Positions 21,080 through 34,252 of a stretch of 64,000 nt of DNA are shown here, in pieces. Location: NCBI GenBank assembly GCA_944548615.1, contig OX155976.1, forward strand, positions 1,342,596-1,406,595, given 5' to 3'. The translations under genes were made by a program, and so were the position numbers. How positions within the stretch are numbered: the stretch's first letter is position 1; each line of letters starts with the position of its first letter. This DNA comes from Micropterix aruncella. Its lineage: Eukaryota; Arthropoda; Insecta; Lepidoptera; Micropterigidae. The notes under the pieces are model-generated. The model searched no databases. It was not told the origin of the DNA and saw only the letters and a program-made list of their open reading frames with translations.

Positions 21080-24000
21080 ATGGCAAACGGCGACGAAAAA
21101 TCAAGCGCTTCAGCGAATAAAGATACAGACGAAAATATTACAGACCCCACACCAAAAAGAAGCACTAGATTAGCAGCAAAACACACAATCAACACTACCC
21201 CGGAAAGCAGAGTAAGTCGTCAGAAGAGCAAAATAACGACCCGACGCCAAGAGCGAAGAGCCGAAAAGTCACCTTACTCAACGGAGCCGCCAACGGAGGA
21301 AGAAGAAGACGACGACGACGATTCAACTGAAACTGTGAGGATCCCCGACTCAAAAACACGACTGTTAGAGCCGACGGCAACAGAAGAAGAAGAAGAAGAC
21401 GTCAGGATGCAGAAAAAAACCTCCGGAGGCAGCAGACGAAGTCACTCACCGAAAGCTAGATCAATCAGGAGTCACAGATCTAGAAAATCCAGCAGATCCA
21501 CGACTGCAGACGCCATGACGCTGCAAATGTTACAAGCAGACATGGAGGCGGCCGAGGAACGAGCGCGGCTTAAAAAGAAGTATGCAACAGCAAAAGCGGA
21601 AGCAGAAACTCGACGTGCAGAAACTGAGGCGGAGGCCGAGATTGAGATGCAGTTACTGGAGGAGAAATTGGCCATCCATAAACTAATGTTAGAAGCGGAG
21701 GCAGAAGAATCGTTTGACGATGAAGAAAGCCTGCTTGAAAGCCGAACATCAACCAGACATTCAATACGACGAACGAGCAATTGGCTGATAAAAAACCAGA
21801 AAAACGACATTAAACGAGAATCGTCAAAACCAGCAAGCAGAATCGTACAAGAAAACAGTGACGGCGCAACGGTGAAACAAACGGAGCTGCAAGGCGAAAA
21901 AATGGCGGTGAAAGAAATTCAAACACCGGTCATCGCATGCCAGCCGAAAGCCAAAGAAACTACGTCCTCAAGCGCCGCTATGGATCATCTATTATTTACA
22001 TCACGCGCCAATCTATTGAAAGATTTGCCACGGTTCGATGGCGACCCACGCGAGTACCTAATTTTTCGCTCACTATTTGACCAAGGAACAAAGGTTTGCG
22101 GATTCTCGAACGCCGACAACCTGATTCGGCTACAGCAAAGTGTAATCGGCCCAGCCAGAGACGTCGTACGCGCGATGCTGCTGGACCCGAGAAACGTCCC
22201 GGACATCATGCGAACCTTCGGTCGGCGCTATGGAAGACCGGCCGCCAGGATCGAGGAGCTGATGAAGGAAGCAGAGAACGCGCCGACGATTGCGGTGAGT
22301 GACTCACTTAGTAAAGTTGTCAAATTTGGTACAATTGTATGTAATGTTGTTTATTCTCTAAAGAATATGGGTCACACGGCATATTTGGTCAATCCACGGC
22401 TTTTGAAAGAGTTGGTTGGAAAACTTCCGCAACATTTAAGACTACAGTGGTACACAGCAGGGTATGGTGACCATCCAACGTTAGGTGATTTCGGTGAATG
22501 GGTAGAAAAAATATTAGATTCTGCATGTTACGAGGAACACGTAGACGATCCCCGAAACACGCAGAAACGCGAAAACGCCTCGCCGAACGCAAATCTACGT
22601 GCTTACGATCGTAGTCACGTAAATCCACATAACCGACCACGTGAAAAGCAGAATTACGTCGCGAAAAAGTCAATCAACACGACCATTAGCGAGGAAACAG
22701 GGGCCGAATGTTTACGGTGTAGGAAGACGAATCATCGGACGTCTGAATGTCGAATTCTGCTCGCAATGAGCGTAGATTCACGTTGGGATTGGGTAAGGGA
22801 AATAAACGCCTGTTTTAGCTGTCTAAAACAAGGTCATAGGTTTAGCGATTGTAGGAAGAAGAAGAGTTGCGGGGTGGACAATTGTAAGAGGCCACACAAT
22901 GCGCTTCTTCATCAGAATAGAAATACCGCAGACGTAGAGAACGTAAAAAAGACTGAACAACGTACCATGTCTACGGTTACTAGCACTTGGATGGAAACAG
23001 CGCAGTTTATGCTCAGGGTAGCTCCAGTGCAGGTCAAGGGACCTACAGGCTGCAAAACTATCTTGGCACTCTTCGACGAAGGTTCTACCGTCAGCCTCAT
23101 TGAAGATCACATCGCCAAGGAGATAGGTGCAGATGGCCCAGTAAGTCAGTTAAATCTTGTAGGTGCGACCGGAATGCAAGGCAATAACGGACCCGCACGT
23201 AGAATCGATATGGAAATATGTTCTATACAAGGAGGGGCGTATTACCCTATGAGAGGAGTGCGGACGATCGAAAATTTAGATTTACCATGTCAGTCGGTAA
23301 ACGCAAAAGAGATGAAAGAGAAGTGGTCCCATCTTAAGGATATTCCGCTCTGCAGCATCCAGGGAAATCCTCAAATGTTAATAGGAATCGACCACTGGAA
23401 TTTAATAATACCACGGACGATTCGGGCAGGTTTGCCTAACACACCCACTGCGACAGCTTCACGTCTTGGTTGGACGCTGGCAGGAAACGTAGGTGGGACA
23501 CAGCAAGACAGTAGAATAAATCATATTCGACATGAAGACCGCGATCGGGAATTGAACGAGCTCGTTCGCGGTTATTTTCAAATCGAGGACCTCGGTACCG
23601 TAATACGTGAACATCGTAAAAACGTAAACAAACGGGCCAAGTTTTTACTCGACACCACTACTACATACGACCATGGGAAATGGACGACAGGTCTTCTATG
23701 GCGTACGGATAGTGAAATCTTGCCACCCAGTAAGGAGATGGCATTAAAGCGTTTAAAAAATGTAGAAAATAGACTGAAACAGAACATAGATTTAGCGACA
23801 CAATACGACAAAAAGATAGTTGAATTTATCGAGAAGGGATACGCAAGAAAGCTTACTACTGAGGAAATAAAAACGCAGGGTGACCGTACGTTCTATTTAC
23901 CTCACTTCGCAGTAACGAACGCGAATAAACCGGGTAAGATTCGGTTAGTGTTCGATTGTGCCGCTAAAGTACGTGGAACTAGTCTAAACGACCATTTGTT

Positions 24001-24817
24001 AACGGGTCCAGATTTATTGAGTCCTCTAGTAGGAGTGTTATTTAAATTTAGGCAGGGGCTCGTAGGTTTTACGGCAGATATTCGCGAGATGTTTTTGCAG
24101 ATTCGGATGAGAGAGTCAGACCATCAAAGCCAAAGATTTCTCTGGCGAAATATGAGAAACAACGAATTAAAAAGAGCACTCACAGACGAACTGGCAACAC
24201 AAAGCGCAATGCGCAGTATAACTTGGCATTTTATTTCACCGGCATCAGCGCACAAAGGTGGAGTATGGGAGCGTCTAGTCCAGTCCGTAAATAAGGCACT
24301 ATACGCAACATTAAAGGAGAGAGCACCACGGGAAGAGACTCTAGCAACTTTGATGACAGAAGCAGAAAACACCCTCAATAGTAGACCTCTCTTGCATGTC
24401 TCATTAGATAGTTTAGACGCAGAGAGCTTGACGCCGAACCACTTTCTAGTGGGATCGTCTTCCGGAAACACTAATATTGGGGCAATAGACCCGAGCAACC
24501 TGTGTCTACGTCGACAATGGAAGATCGCGCAGACACTGGCTACACACTTCTGGAAGAGATATGTCAGAGAGTATCTGCCAACGCTCATAAAACGAGAAAA
24601 ATGGCACGAAAAAGCGGAGCCAATCAAAAAGGGCGACGTAGTATACATCGTCGACCCACAGCTTCCGAGAAATATTTGGCTCAGAGGAATAATCGAGACA
24701 ACCTTCCCAGGAAAGGATGGACAGACTAGAACTGTCACGGTGAGGAGTCAGGGAAAGCTATACACTAGACCGGCTACCAAAATCGCAGTCCTGGTTGCTG
24801 CCGAACAAAAAGGATAA
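21080..24817 (+). CDS. Pao-type gag-protease-(partial RT)-(partial integrase) polyprotein, internally deleted
   Basis: A 1,245-residue retrotransposon polyprotein; full Pao-type frames are usually several hundred residues longer. In order: charged N-terminus with acidic runs; a Glu/Ala-rich coiled-coil-like stretch (about 155-222); a gag core beginning FTSRANLLKDLPRFDGDP; zinc knuckles CLRCRKTNHRTSEC (about 543-556) and CFSCLKQGHRFSDC (about 577-590); an aspartic protease with FDEGSTVSLIE (about 662); the RT start GKIRLVFDCAAKVRGTSLND (about 953) and motif A TADIREMFLQIRM (about 997). At about residue 1024 it jumps directly to the integrase end: NNELKRALTDELA, HKGGVWERLVQSV (final acidic residue of the DDE triad), LNSRPL, and a C-terminal domain. 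The RT YxDD motif, RNase H and the first two integrase acids are gone, yet the frame is open. It can plausibly still make Gag and protease. Confidence 0.92.
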   Translation: MANGDEKSSASANKDTDENITDPTPKRSTRLAAKHTINTTPESRVSRQKSKITTRRQERRAEKSPYSTEPPTEEEEDDDDDSTETVRIPDSKTRLLEPTATEEEEEDVRMQKKTSGGSRRSHSPKARSIRSHRSRKSSRSTTADAMTLQMLQADMEAAEERARLKKKYATAKAEAETRRAETEAEAEIEMQLLEEKLAIHKLMLEAEAEESFDDEESLLESRTSTRHSIRRTSNWLIKNQKNDIKRESSKPASRIVQENSDGATVKQTELQGEKMAVKEIQTPVIACQPKAKETTSSSAAMDHLLFTSRANLLKDLPRFDGDPREYLIFRSLFDQGTKVCGFSNADNLIRLQQSVIGPARDVVRAMLLDPRNVPDIMRTFGRRYGRPAARIEELMKEAENAPTIAVSDSLSKVVKFGTIVCNVVYSLKNMGHTAYLVNPRLLKELVGKLPQHLRLQWYTAGYGDHPTLGDFGEWVEKILDSACYEEHVDDPRNTQKRENASPNANLRAYDRSHVNPHNRPREKQNYVAKKSINTTISEETGAECLRCRKTNHRTSECRILLAMSVDSRWDWVREINACFSCLKQGHRFSDCRKKKSCGVDNCKRPHNALLHQNRNTADVENVKKTEQRTMSTVTSTWMETAQFMLRVAPVQVKGPTGCKTILALFDEGSTVSLIEDHIAKEIGADGPVSQLNLVGATGMQGNNGPARRIDMEICSIQGGAYYPMRGVRTIENLDLPCQSVNAKEMKEKWSHLKDIPLCSIQGNPQMLIGIDHWNLIIPRTIRAGLPNTPTATASRLGWTLAGNVGGTQQDSRINHIRHEDRDRELNELVRGYFQIEDLGTVIREHRKNVNKRAKFLLDTTTTYDHGKWTTGLLWRTDSEILPPSKEMALKRLKNVENRLKQNIDLATQYDKKIVEFIEKGYARKLTTEEIKTQGDRTFYLPHFAVTNANKPGKIRLVFDCAAKVRGTSLNDHLLTGPDLLSPLVGVLFKFRQGLVGFTADIREMFLQIRMRESDHQSQRFLWRNMRNNELKRALTDELATQSAMRSITWHFISPASAHKGGVWERLVQSVNKALYATLKERAPREETLATLMTEAENTLNSRPLLHVSLDSLDAESLTPNHFLVGSSSGNTNIGAIDPSNLCLRRQWKIAQTLATHFWKRYVREYLPTLIKREKWHEKAEPIKKGDVVYIVDPQLPRNIWLRGIIETTFPGKDGQTRTVTVRSQGKLYTRPATKIAVLVAAEQKG

Positions 24818-24836
24818 GAGACGGGCTTCTCTTATA

Positions 24837-24847
24837 AGGAGGGGAAA
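24837..24847 (+). promoter_or_regulatory. Polypurine tract
   Basis: AGGAGGGGAAA abuts the 3' LTR start (24848). It is the expected plus-strand primer site and lies 20 bp after the gag-pol stop. Confidence 0.85.
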
Positions 24848-26398
24848 TGTCGCAACCAGGTTCAAACAAACCATTAAATAAAATATCTCGAAACCAGGTA
24901 AAACGATTTGCGATGTTAAATGACCCGACCAACAATAATGCAAGTAATTACCAACCTTCCTGGAAAATTTCTCCTAAAATCAAACGGTCGGATTATCAAG
25001 CTACTATGGTAATTAAATATTACGAAAGATATAATGCTTACAAACCACTATGCACACCTAGGTAAGATAAAATGTTAAAATTCGTAGAACATGGGCAAAA
25101 ATAACGTCCGGGCTAATAGCTATGTCGTCATCGAAAACTAGACGCCTATATGTGCTAATGGAGTAACTTATTAACAACACATTTGAGCTGTGGACAGCAG
25201 AAAGTACCGTTTATAAGCCGAACCGACCATATTTCGTAATACCAAAACTTTTAGAAAATGTACCGATTTGACAACACTAAGAGAATCACTTATTCATAAT
25301 ATATTATAGAAAGATAAATAGTATATAGAAGTAAGTTGTCAATATTTCATATTTTAAATTATTATAGATATATGTAAACGTAAATATCTATATATATATA
25401 TATCATATGTAGGATATATGTAAACATAAGTAGCTATATATATCAGAACAAAGTGAAAAGTTGTATATTTTAAGAACCTTTAAGAATAAGAGCCTTTAAG
25501 AAGAAATAGATTATATTTAAGATATAGATCAGGAAATTTAAAAGTAAAGTTTAAATAGAATCACAAAGTAGATTTATGCATAAAAATACAGACAGTCATC
25601 TATTAGAGAAAAAAGAATATTAAAAATAGACATCAACGCCACCTACAAAATTAGTACCTAACTATTAGTGGCGCAGTTCAGCGAGCAATTACAGGTAGCA
25701 ATGCATTCATTGACATTTAAATTTAGCGGGCTAAACGTTGGACCAATTACAAACGAAGTCAACTGGTTAGAGTGGTGGTTAAATGTGGAGGGGAGTAACG
25801 CCTACAAATAGGCGACCTTTGGTCCAGACTGGACAGTGTGTAATCAAAGGTGTGTGACAAAAGTGTAAGAAAAACGAGTAGTGTGTTTTGGGAAATTAGA
25901 CTTTGAAACGTGATTGTGATTTTGTTTGAGACTTCCTAAAAATTAATAATTGTAGTAACTTCAGTGATTTGAGAAATTTAGAACTTAAATATATCGGAAT
26001 TTATAAACAGTGTATCAGGTGGAAAGTAGTGTAATTTCGTTTGTAATTTAGTAGAATAGAAACTTCGTGATAAGTGTTTATTTTTCGCCTAATCTAAGAA
26101 ATTTGAACTTCGTTTTTTGATTAAATGAGGCCGTGAAAAAATGTGTGTTTTATCTACGTGAAATGGAGATACAAAATAGCTGAAAGTGAGAGAAATTTAC
26201 GCATCTCTCGTTCGAGACTACATACGGTGAACCCCCAGGAAAACGGACTGCGCAAGCAAAGAAACCTGCGAGAAAACACCCGCCATAAAAAGGTACGTGA
26301 TAAACTTATGTAGATCTCAAGTGTTCGAGATTCGAAAATCGAACAAAGTGAGTCGGGAGAACAGCAATCGTCCTGCGAAGACTGGATAAGACCCGACA
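24848..26398 (+). repeat. 3' LTR of Pao element
   Basis: 1,551 bp, same start and end as the 5' LTR. Followed by TTTAT and the resumed target sequence AGACATTG. Confidence 0.95.
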
Positions 26399-26403
26399 TT
26401 TAT

Positions 26404-27111
26404 AGACATTGTTTTTTTATTTGATCAATAATGTCCATTATTAGATAATTTTGTAATTATCAACGATTTTCAAACTGATTATAAATTACTAAAATTAATT
26501 TATATACTCACAGCTATCACGACAGTTAATACCACTTAATTAATTACATTACTTAGAATATTAGACAAAATGACCCATCTAATGTGTAGGAATGTCTACC
26601 TACTGGAGTAGAACTAAATTGTATTGTATCGTATTGCGAAATTTCACAATAAGGAGTAAAAACTAACAAACAAACAGTCATATTGTTCTATATATATTTG
26701 TTTTTTTGTTAATTGCAATGAAACGAAATAAATAAAAATTATTTCAAGAAAATAAATTGCGTCATATAATAATAGTACATTATATTTTATATAATTTTTC
26801 CAGACGGTTTCTATGAGTTTATCCGTTAAAAAAATTGCCAATAAAACCGATAGCCTTTTTTCGGTACTATTGTTGTGTAGGTATAATACATTCTCTTCAA
26901 GATCTTTGAACAGTGTAATTGAATAGGTGACACATGGAACAGACAGAATAGATTAAGATCTAGAAAAAAATGATAAAGGAGAAGGTGAAGATAAACTTGA
27001 ACTTTTGCAAAATGTATCCATTTTGAATTATGATTAAACCTGATTATTTGATTATGATTATGATTAAGAGTATCTGATTACGATGAATGCTTTTTTAAAA
27101 TTGCTTTTGTT
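26404..27111. other. AT-rich sequence with a SINE tail relic
   Basis: 26595-26675 retains a SINE-like tail (GCGAAATTTCACAATAAGGA, then ACTAACAAACAAAC). 27030-27080 is (TTATGAT)-like simple sequence. No gene. Confidence 0.5.
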
Positions 27112-27470
27112 ACCAAATCTGCTAGTTAGGGGGTGGGGCTGACTGCTGGTTACCTTTCCCGGTACCTCGCCGTAAGGCGTTGGCCTCTAACGGGCATGTT
27201 GGCGGAGCTAGACAGTAGATTTTCTTGTCTCTAAGTTTTCTATGTTCATCCCACGTTCTTCTATGTTCTTCACATATCGTTATTCCAGCCTGGAGTGACG
27301 GGTTCGTCCGCTGTAGTCGACACCGCCCTACTGATAATCTATATGTATAGAAATAAATCAATAATAATTCTATTCCTACTGGGTCCATTTTACCCTGTAG
27401 CGAGTTCTGGAGTATTAACAATACGGAAACTTCAATGCGGGCAGGGCCGCAGGTACAATTTGTGTATAAT
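27112..27470 (+). repeat. GC-rich repeat family R, 3' part (copy 3)
   Basis: CTAGTTAGGGGGTGGGGCTG, CGGTACCTCGCCGTAAGGCG and CTGTAGTCGACACCGCC, followed by an A-rich AATAAATCAATAATAA tail and a GGGCAGGGCCGCAGGTACAA segment. Colinear with 16203-16365 plus 17350-17560 but without the LINE. Confidence 0.75.
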
Positions 27471-27533
27471 AAAACTTGAATGTTTAATCAATTGCGTGTA
27501 TATTTTTTAAAAGACGAGTAAAATACACATTTC

Positions 27534-27770
27534 CCGGTGTCACAGTGGTTAGGTTTCCTGATTTTACATAGTAAGTTTCCGGGTTTGATGCTTGACTGGG
27601 TCACCATTTTCCGTTGGGATGAAATTAACCCAATCGCAGTTCTACTCTTTCGTTAAATGGAGTAACAAGACACACACTTACAGACATGTTACACGCACAC
27701 ATACATACATATAAAAACTGTATATTAGGGTTAGTTTTAAGATATTTCTAGCAAGGAAAGTATTGTAAAC
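27534..27770 (+). mobile_element. SINE copy, old
   Basis: GTGTCACAGTGGTTAGGTTT head, TTGACTGGGTCACCATTTTC, ACACGCACACATACATACAT and a truncated tail ending GGGTTAGTTTTAAGATATT. Paralogue of 17615-17875 in the same R-repeat context. Confidence 0.8.
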
Positions 27771-27969
27771 GCACTTTGTGAACGAACTTCCTCGAAATGA
27801 CGTTTTCAGACGGTGCCCGAATTATGTCGGCATTAAACTTTTCAAAGGTTTGCCCACTCAATGTAAAACTCTCGCCAGGGAAGGAAATCCGCGATTATTT
27901 TAAAAACAGCTCAAAAAGCATCTGATTAGCAGGAATACTATGATTTAGATTTCATAAGGTAAATTTTTG

Positions 27970-28206
27970 TGTCCTCATTAATTAATTTATTTATTTATTG
28001 GTCCACAAAAAAAATTACACCGTTAGCACTTAACATAGATTGTGTTGCTCCTAACTAGGCAGAGCCTGTTCTAAGGAGAACACCAATATAAATGATTAAA
28101 AAATACATAACTTCCAAACTAAAAATAAAAAATTTGAATCAAATCAAGTTAAAATGAAATTCTCACTACACCAAAATAATATTAGAACTATAGACAAGTA
28201 ATACTA

Positions 28207-28237
<31 letters not shown>

Positions 28238-28600
28238 TATAATAGCAATAATAAATAATCATTTATAATAAAAACTAATAATATATAAGAATTAATAAAA
28301 ATACGTATACAAAATAAATAGAAAATAAATATATTTATTTATTTTTAAATTGTGATGAATGTTTTCACCGTTACTCTGCTACCAAGGTTTATTAACCATA
28401 ATGTAAGGTGATATTTTTGTTGGTTGCTGCTAATTTCCAATATGTTCTCTTTACTCATGATATTAACCATTCTTGGAGCAAGAAAGCTGTAATGACATTG
28501 TCCAAAAGACGTTAGACGTTTCGACACTTCAAAGTTTCCCTTATAACGACCTGATCTCTCCCTGTTTTCCGGAGAAACACTGTATGATAATATGTATGAT
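27970..28600 (-). pseudogene. LINE 3' end, 5'-truncated
   Basis: The minus strand reads TSFGQCHYSFLAPRMVNIMS at 28340-28530, the C-terminal block also seen as TSFGQKHYSFIAPRFYNLIN (57121-57603) and TYGQRHYTFLAPKLYNILT (61437-63620). The 3' UTR carries ATT/AAT repeats and ends in a (TAAA)n tail near 27980-28000. Confidence 0.75.
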
Positions 28601-28678
28601 CATAATATGTATGATTTTTAGACATTCGTATCATTGCAAGGACCATTTTAGTGCTTATAAAATCGAAGAATATCGCGG

Positions 28679-29480
28679 TTGTTTAACATTATCAATAGTA
28701 TAGAAACGAATTTACCGCTTGAAATTTGTAGCATCCGACGTTTCGGTGCTTTCGATCTATGCGACGCTGAGCATTTTCCGCAGGAGATGGATTATGTCAA
28801 TAATGTCCTTAGGAGAAATGTATACGGAAAACATCACGAGACAAGCACACGATCTAATACAGACGAAACTCAGAAACCGAGCAGATCAAGAGCATTCTTA
28901 CCATACGTCAAGGGCGTGACAGATCGAATAAGTAAGATGCTAAATAAATTCGATATAAAAACGATCTTCAAGCCCACCCAAAATATAGCTCGATTTTTGA
29001 GGCCTGTAAAGGATGTTGTTAATACCACTGCAAACCCCGGATGTGTATAAAGTCGAATGCAGTTGCGGTCTAGCCTACGTTGGACAAACGAAACGGCCCA
29101 TAGCCACGCGACTGACAAAACACATCAAAGCTGTTAAAAACGTTCAGCGAGAAAAATCGACGATCTGCGAACATATATTGGATAGCGGAAGTAACCACTG
29201 GATGCAGTTTCAAAATACCAGTGTGCTGTCCAAGGATCAATTCTACTTTCCTCGCATGACCCGGGAAGCCATTGAAATAAGAAGAACCCCGAACTTTAAT
29301 AGAGACGATGGTTACAAACTCTCTTCTACGTGGAACCCTCTTCTTAAAATGTTCCCGCAGCCGAACGCCGAACGCAAGGACGTAAGACAGGATACAGTGA
29401 GTGTTGTATGCACGACGGATATTCGAAATTCGCGAGCGCCAAGCCCGCCCCCTCCCCTCCTTCACCGTGCGCATTCCTAC
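28679..29480 (+). pseudogene. Penelope-like element with GIY-YIG domain, frameshifted
   Basis: Reads SNTDETQKPSRSRAFLPYVK, then NIARFLRPVKDV, where a 4-base insertion breaks the frame. It resumes as VYKVECSCGLAYVGQTKRP and ICEHILDSGSNHWMQF through SSTWNPLLKMFP. The element at 3985-4758 lacks the insertion. The same frameshift is in copy B, so it predates the duplication. A reversed element end (CGACGTTTCGG, 28737-28747) precedes the frame. Confidence 0.85.
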
Positions 29481-29889
29481 GAACTTCGTTTTTATTATTA
29501 TAATATTGCCCAGCATAATGAAGGTAGGCAAATAATTACGTATCCGACCCGAAGTCTTCACAGATTGACGATTTTCAGGGGTTTATAACTGGCGTTGTTA
29601 AATCGAATATGAAATTAATCATGCGGATATTTTTTATGGTGATATATATCGAGATACAGATTATAAATACTCATTTTTATTTCCTTTTTATTGATTTAAT
29701 AATAACATTTTAGTAAATCAATAAATGTTTTTGTATTAAAAAAATCCATATTTTTTTTGCGAGAGCATTTTGTAACATTAGGCGTCGCAGAGGGACACAC
29801 TTTAACTGTATGAAAAACAGTTCCGACATGTCATTGTCGATGAAAAAGAAGAACGTCTCATATTGCATAGTATGGCTGGTATTGCTATA
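29481..29889. other. Unassigned AT-rich sequence
   Basis: No supported gene or repeat. Confidence 0.35.
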
Positions 29890-30150
29890 GTACGGGCCAA
29901 AGGAACGTTCCGGTGAGGCAATAAATCACTAGGCCGGCCCCGGCCCTTTTACTACCTGCTTGTAGGGATGCGTGTCGCAACCGTATCATGCGTGTGATAA
30001 AACGATGCGTTTCAGCACATCGACATCGAAGTCGTCCAAATTAGTCACAAGTGCCGGAACCGTTAACATCTTCCTTGGTGTAGGTTGTTACTCCGGAAAT
30101 AAACGCCTTAATTTCTTGGGGTTTATTGAGATTAAGCAGCGAAACTTTTG
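29890..30150 (-). pseudogene. DNA-transposase-like helix-turn-helix fragment
   Basis: The minus strand has NLDDFDVDVLKRIVLSHA then a stop. This resembles the DDFD...LRR helix region that precedes the DDE domain in some arthropod transposase-like proteins. No catalytic domain is visible. Family recognition is from motif memory and weak. Confidence 0.35.
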
Positions 30151-30483
30151 TCGGGTTACTTTTCAGTAGGTACTTCAAAAAATGACAAAATGTTATGTAC
30201 CTATAAGGCACCGAGTCTGCATGTTAATATCACCCTTCAACTTCAATAGCTCCAGGTTAGAAAAAATGGTCCCCATTGCTCAACTGATAGGCAAGTAATG
30301 ATGTTTTATCCGCGCAGCATTTTATATTATACATATCTATTTGGGACACATTAATAACTCTCATCAGATAATTAGGTCATTATTTAATTACTCTAATTCT
30401 GAAATAATACTTAAACCGAAAATATTAATAAATATAGCAATCGGTACTATAATAAATGCAGATGCATAATACTGTTTCATCGA

Positions 30484-30666
<183 letters not shown>

Positions 30667-30710
30667 TTTATGGGTTTTGGTTAGTAAAAGGGATAGAGTT
30701 GAGTACCTCA

Positions 30711-30749
30711 GCCGAACGTTTCGGAGCCCGTGGCTCCTTCCTCAGCGGC
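30711..30749 (-). ncRNA. Hammerhead-ribozyme-like motif, reverse copy
   Basis: The minus strand reads GCCG (helix I), CTGAGGA (core CUGANGA), GGAGCC-ACG-GGCTCC (helix II), GAAAC, GTT (cleavage triplet NUH) and CGGC (closing helix I). Same sequence as the plus copy at 30811-30849. Confidence 0.6.
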
Positions 30750-30810
30750 GAGAAGAATACTCGCCGCTGATTCGTATTCTTCTCGCTCGCGACTGATCAG
30801 TATTCTTCTC

Positions 30811-30849
30811 GCCGCTGAGGAAGGAGCCACGGGCTCCGAAACGTTCGGC
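30811..30849 (+). ncRNA. Hammerhead-ribozyme-like motif, forward copy
   Basis: GCCG 30811-30814 pairs with CGGC 30846-30849 (helix I). CTGAGGA 30815-30821 fits the CUGANGA core. GGAGCC 30823-30828 and GGCTCC 30832-30837 make a 6 bp helix II with loop ACG. GAAA 30838-30841 is the second core strand, and C-G/A-U form a minimal helix III ahead of cleavage at GTT. One unpaired A (30822) after the core departs from the textbook form. Minimal helix III hammerheads are known from Penelope-like elements. Confidence 0.62.
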
Positions 30850-30925
30850 TAAGGTACTCAACTCTATCCCTTTTACTAACCAAAACCCCTAAAGTGTATA
30901 AAAATACAAAATTTTCAATAAAAAA

Positions 30926-34252
<3,327 letters not shown>

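Larger units (their letters stand above)
19376..26398 (+). mobile_element. Complete BEL/Pao LTR retrotransposon with in-frame internal deletion
   Basis: A 7,023 bp element: 1,551 bp LTRs beginning TG and ending CA, a tRNA-Tyr-like primer site, one 1,245-codon gag-pol frame missing the middle of pol, and a polypurine tract. It is flanked by TTTAT on both sides (19371-19375, 26399-26403). The duplicate region keeps a single TTTAT at 43529-43533 and no element, which proves both ends. Reading the LTRs side by side I found no difference, so insertion was very recent. It probably needs enzymes from an autonomous relative. Confidence 0.95.
12220..29411 (+). repeat. Duplicated segment, copy A (contains Pao insertion)
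   Basis: Colinear with 36379-46531: offset 24,159 (drifting 24,158-24,160) up to 19375, then 17,130 from 26404, then 17,119 after about 28.2 kb. Identity ends just after GTGAGTGTTGTATG. Left of 12220 comparison is blocked by the gap. Confidence 0.95.
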
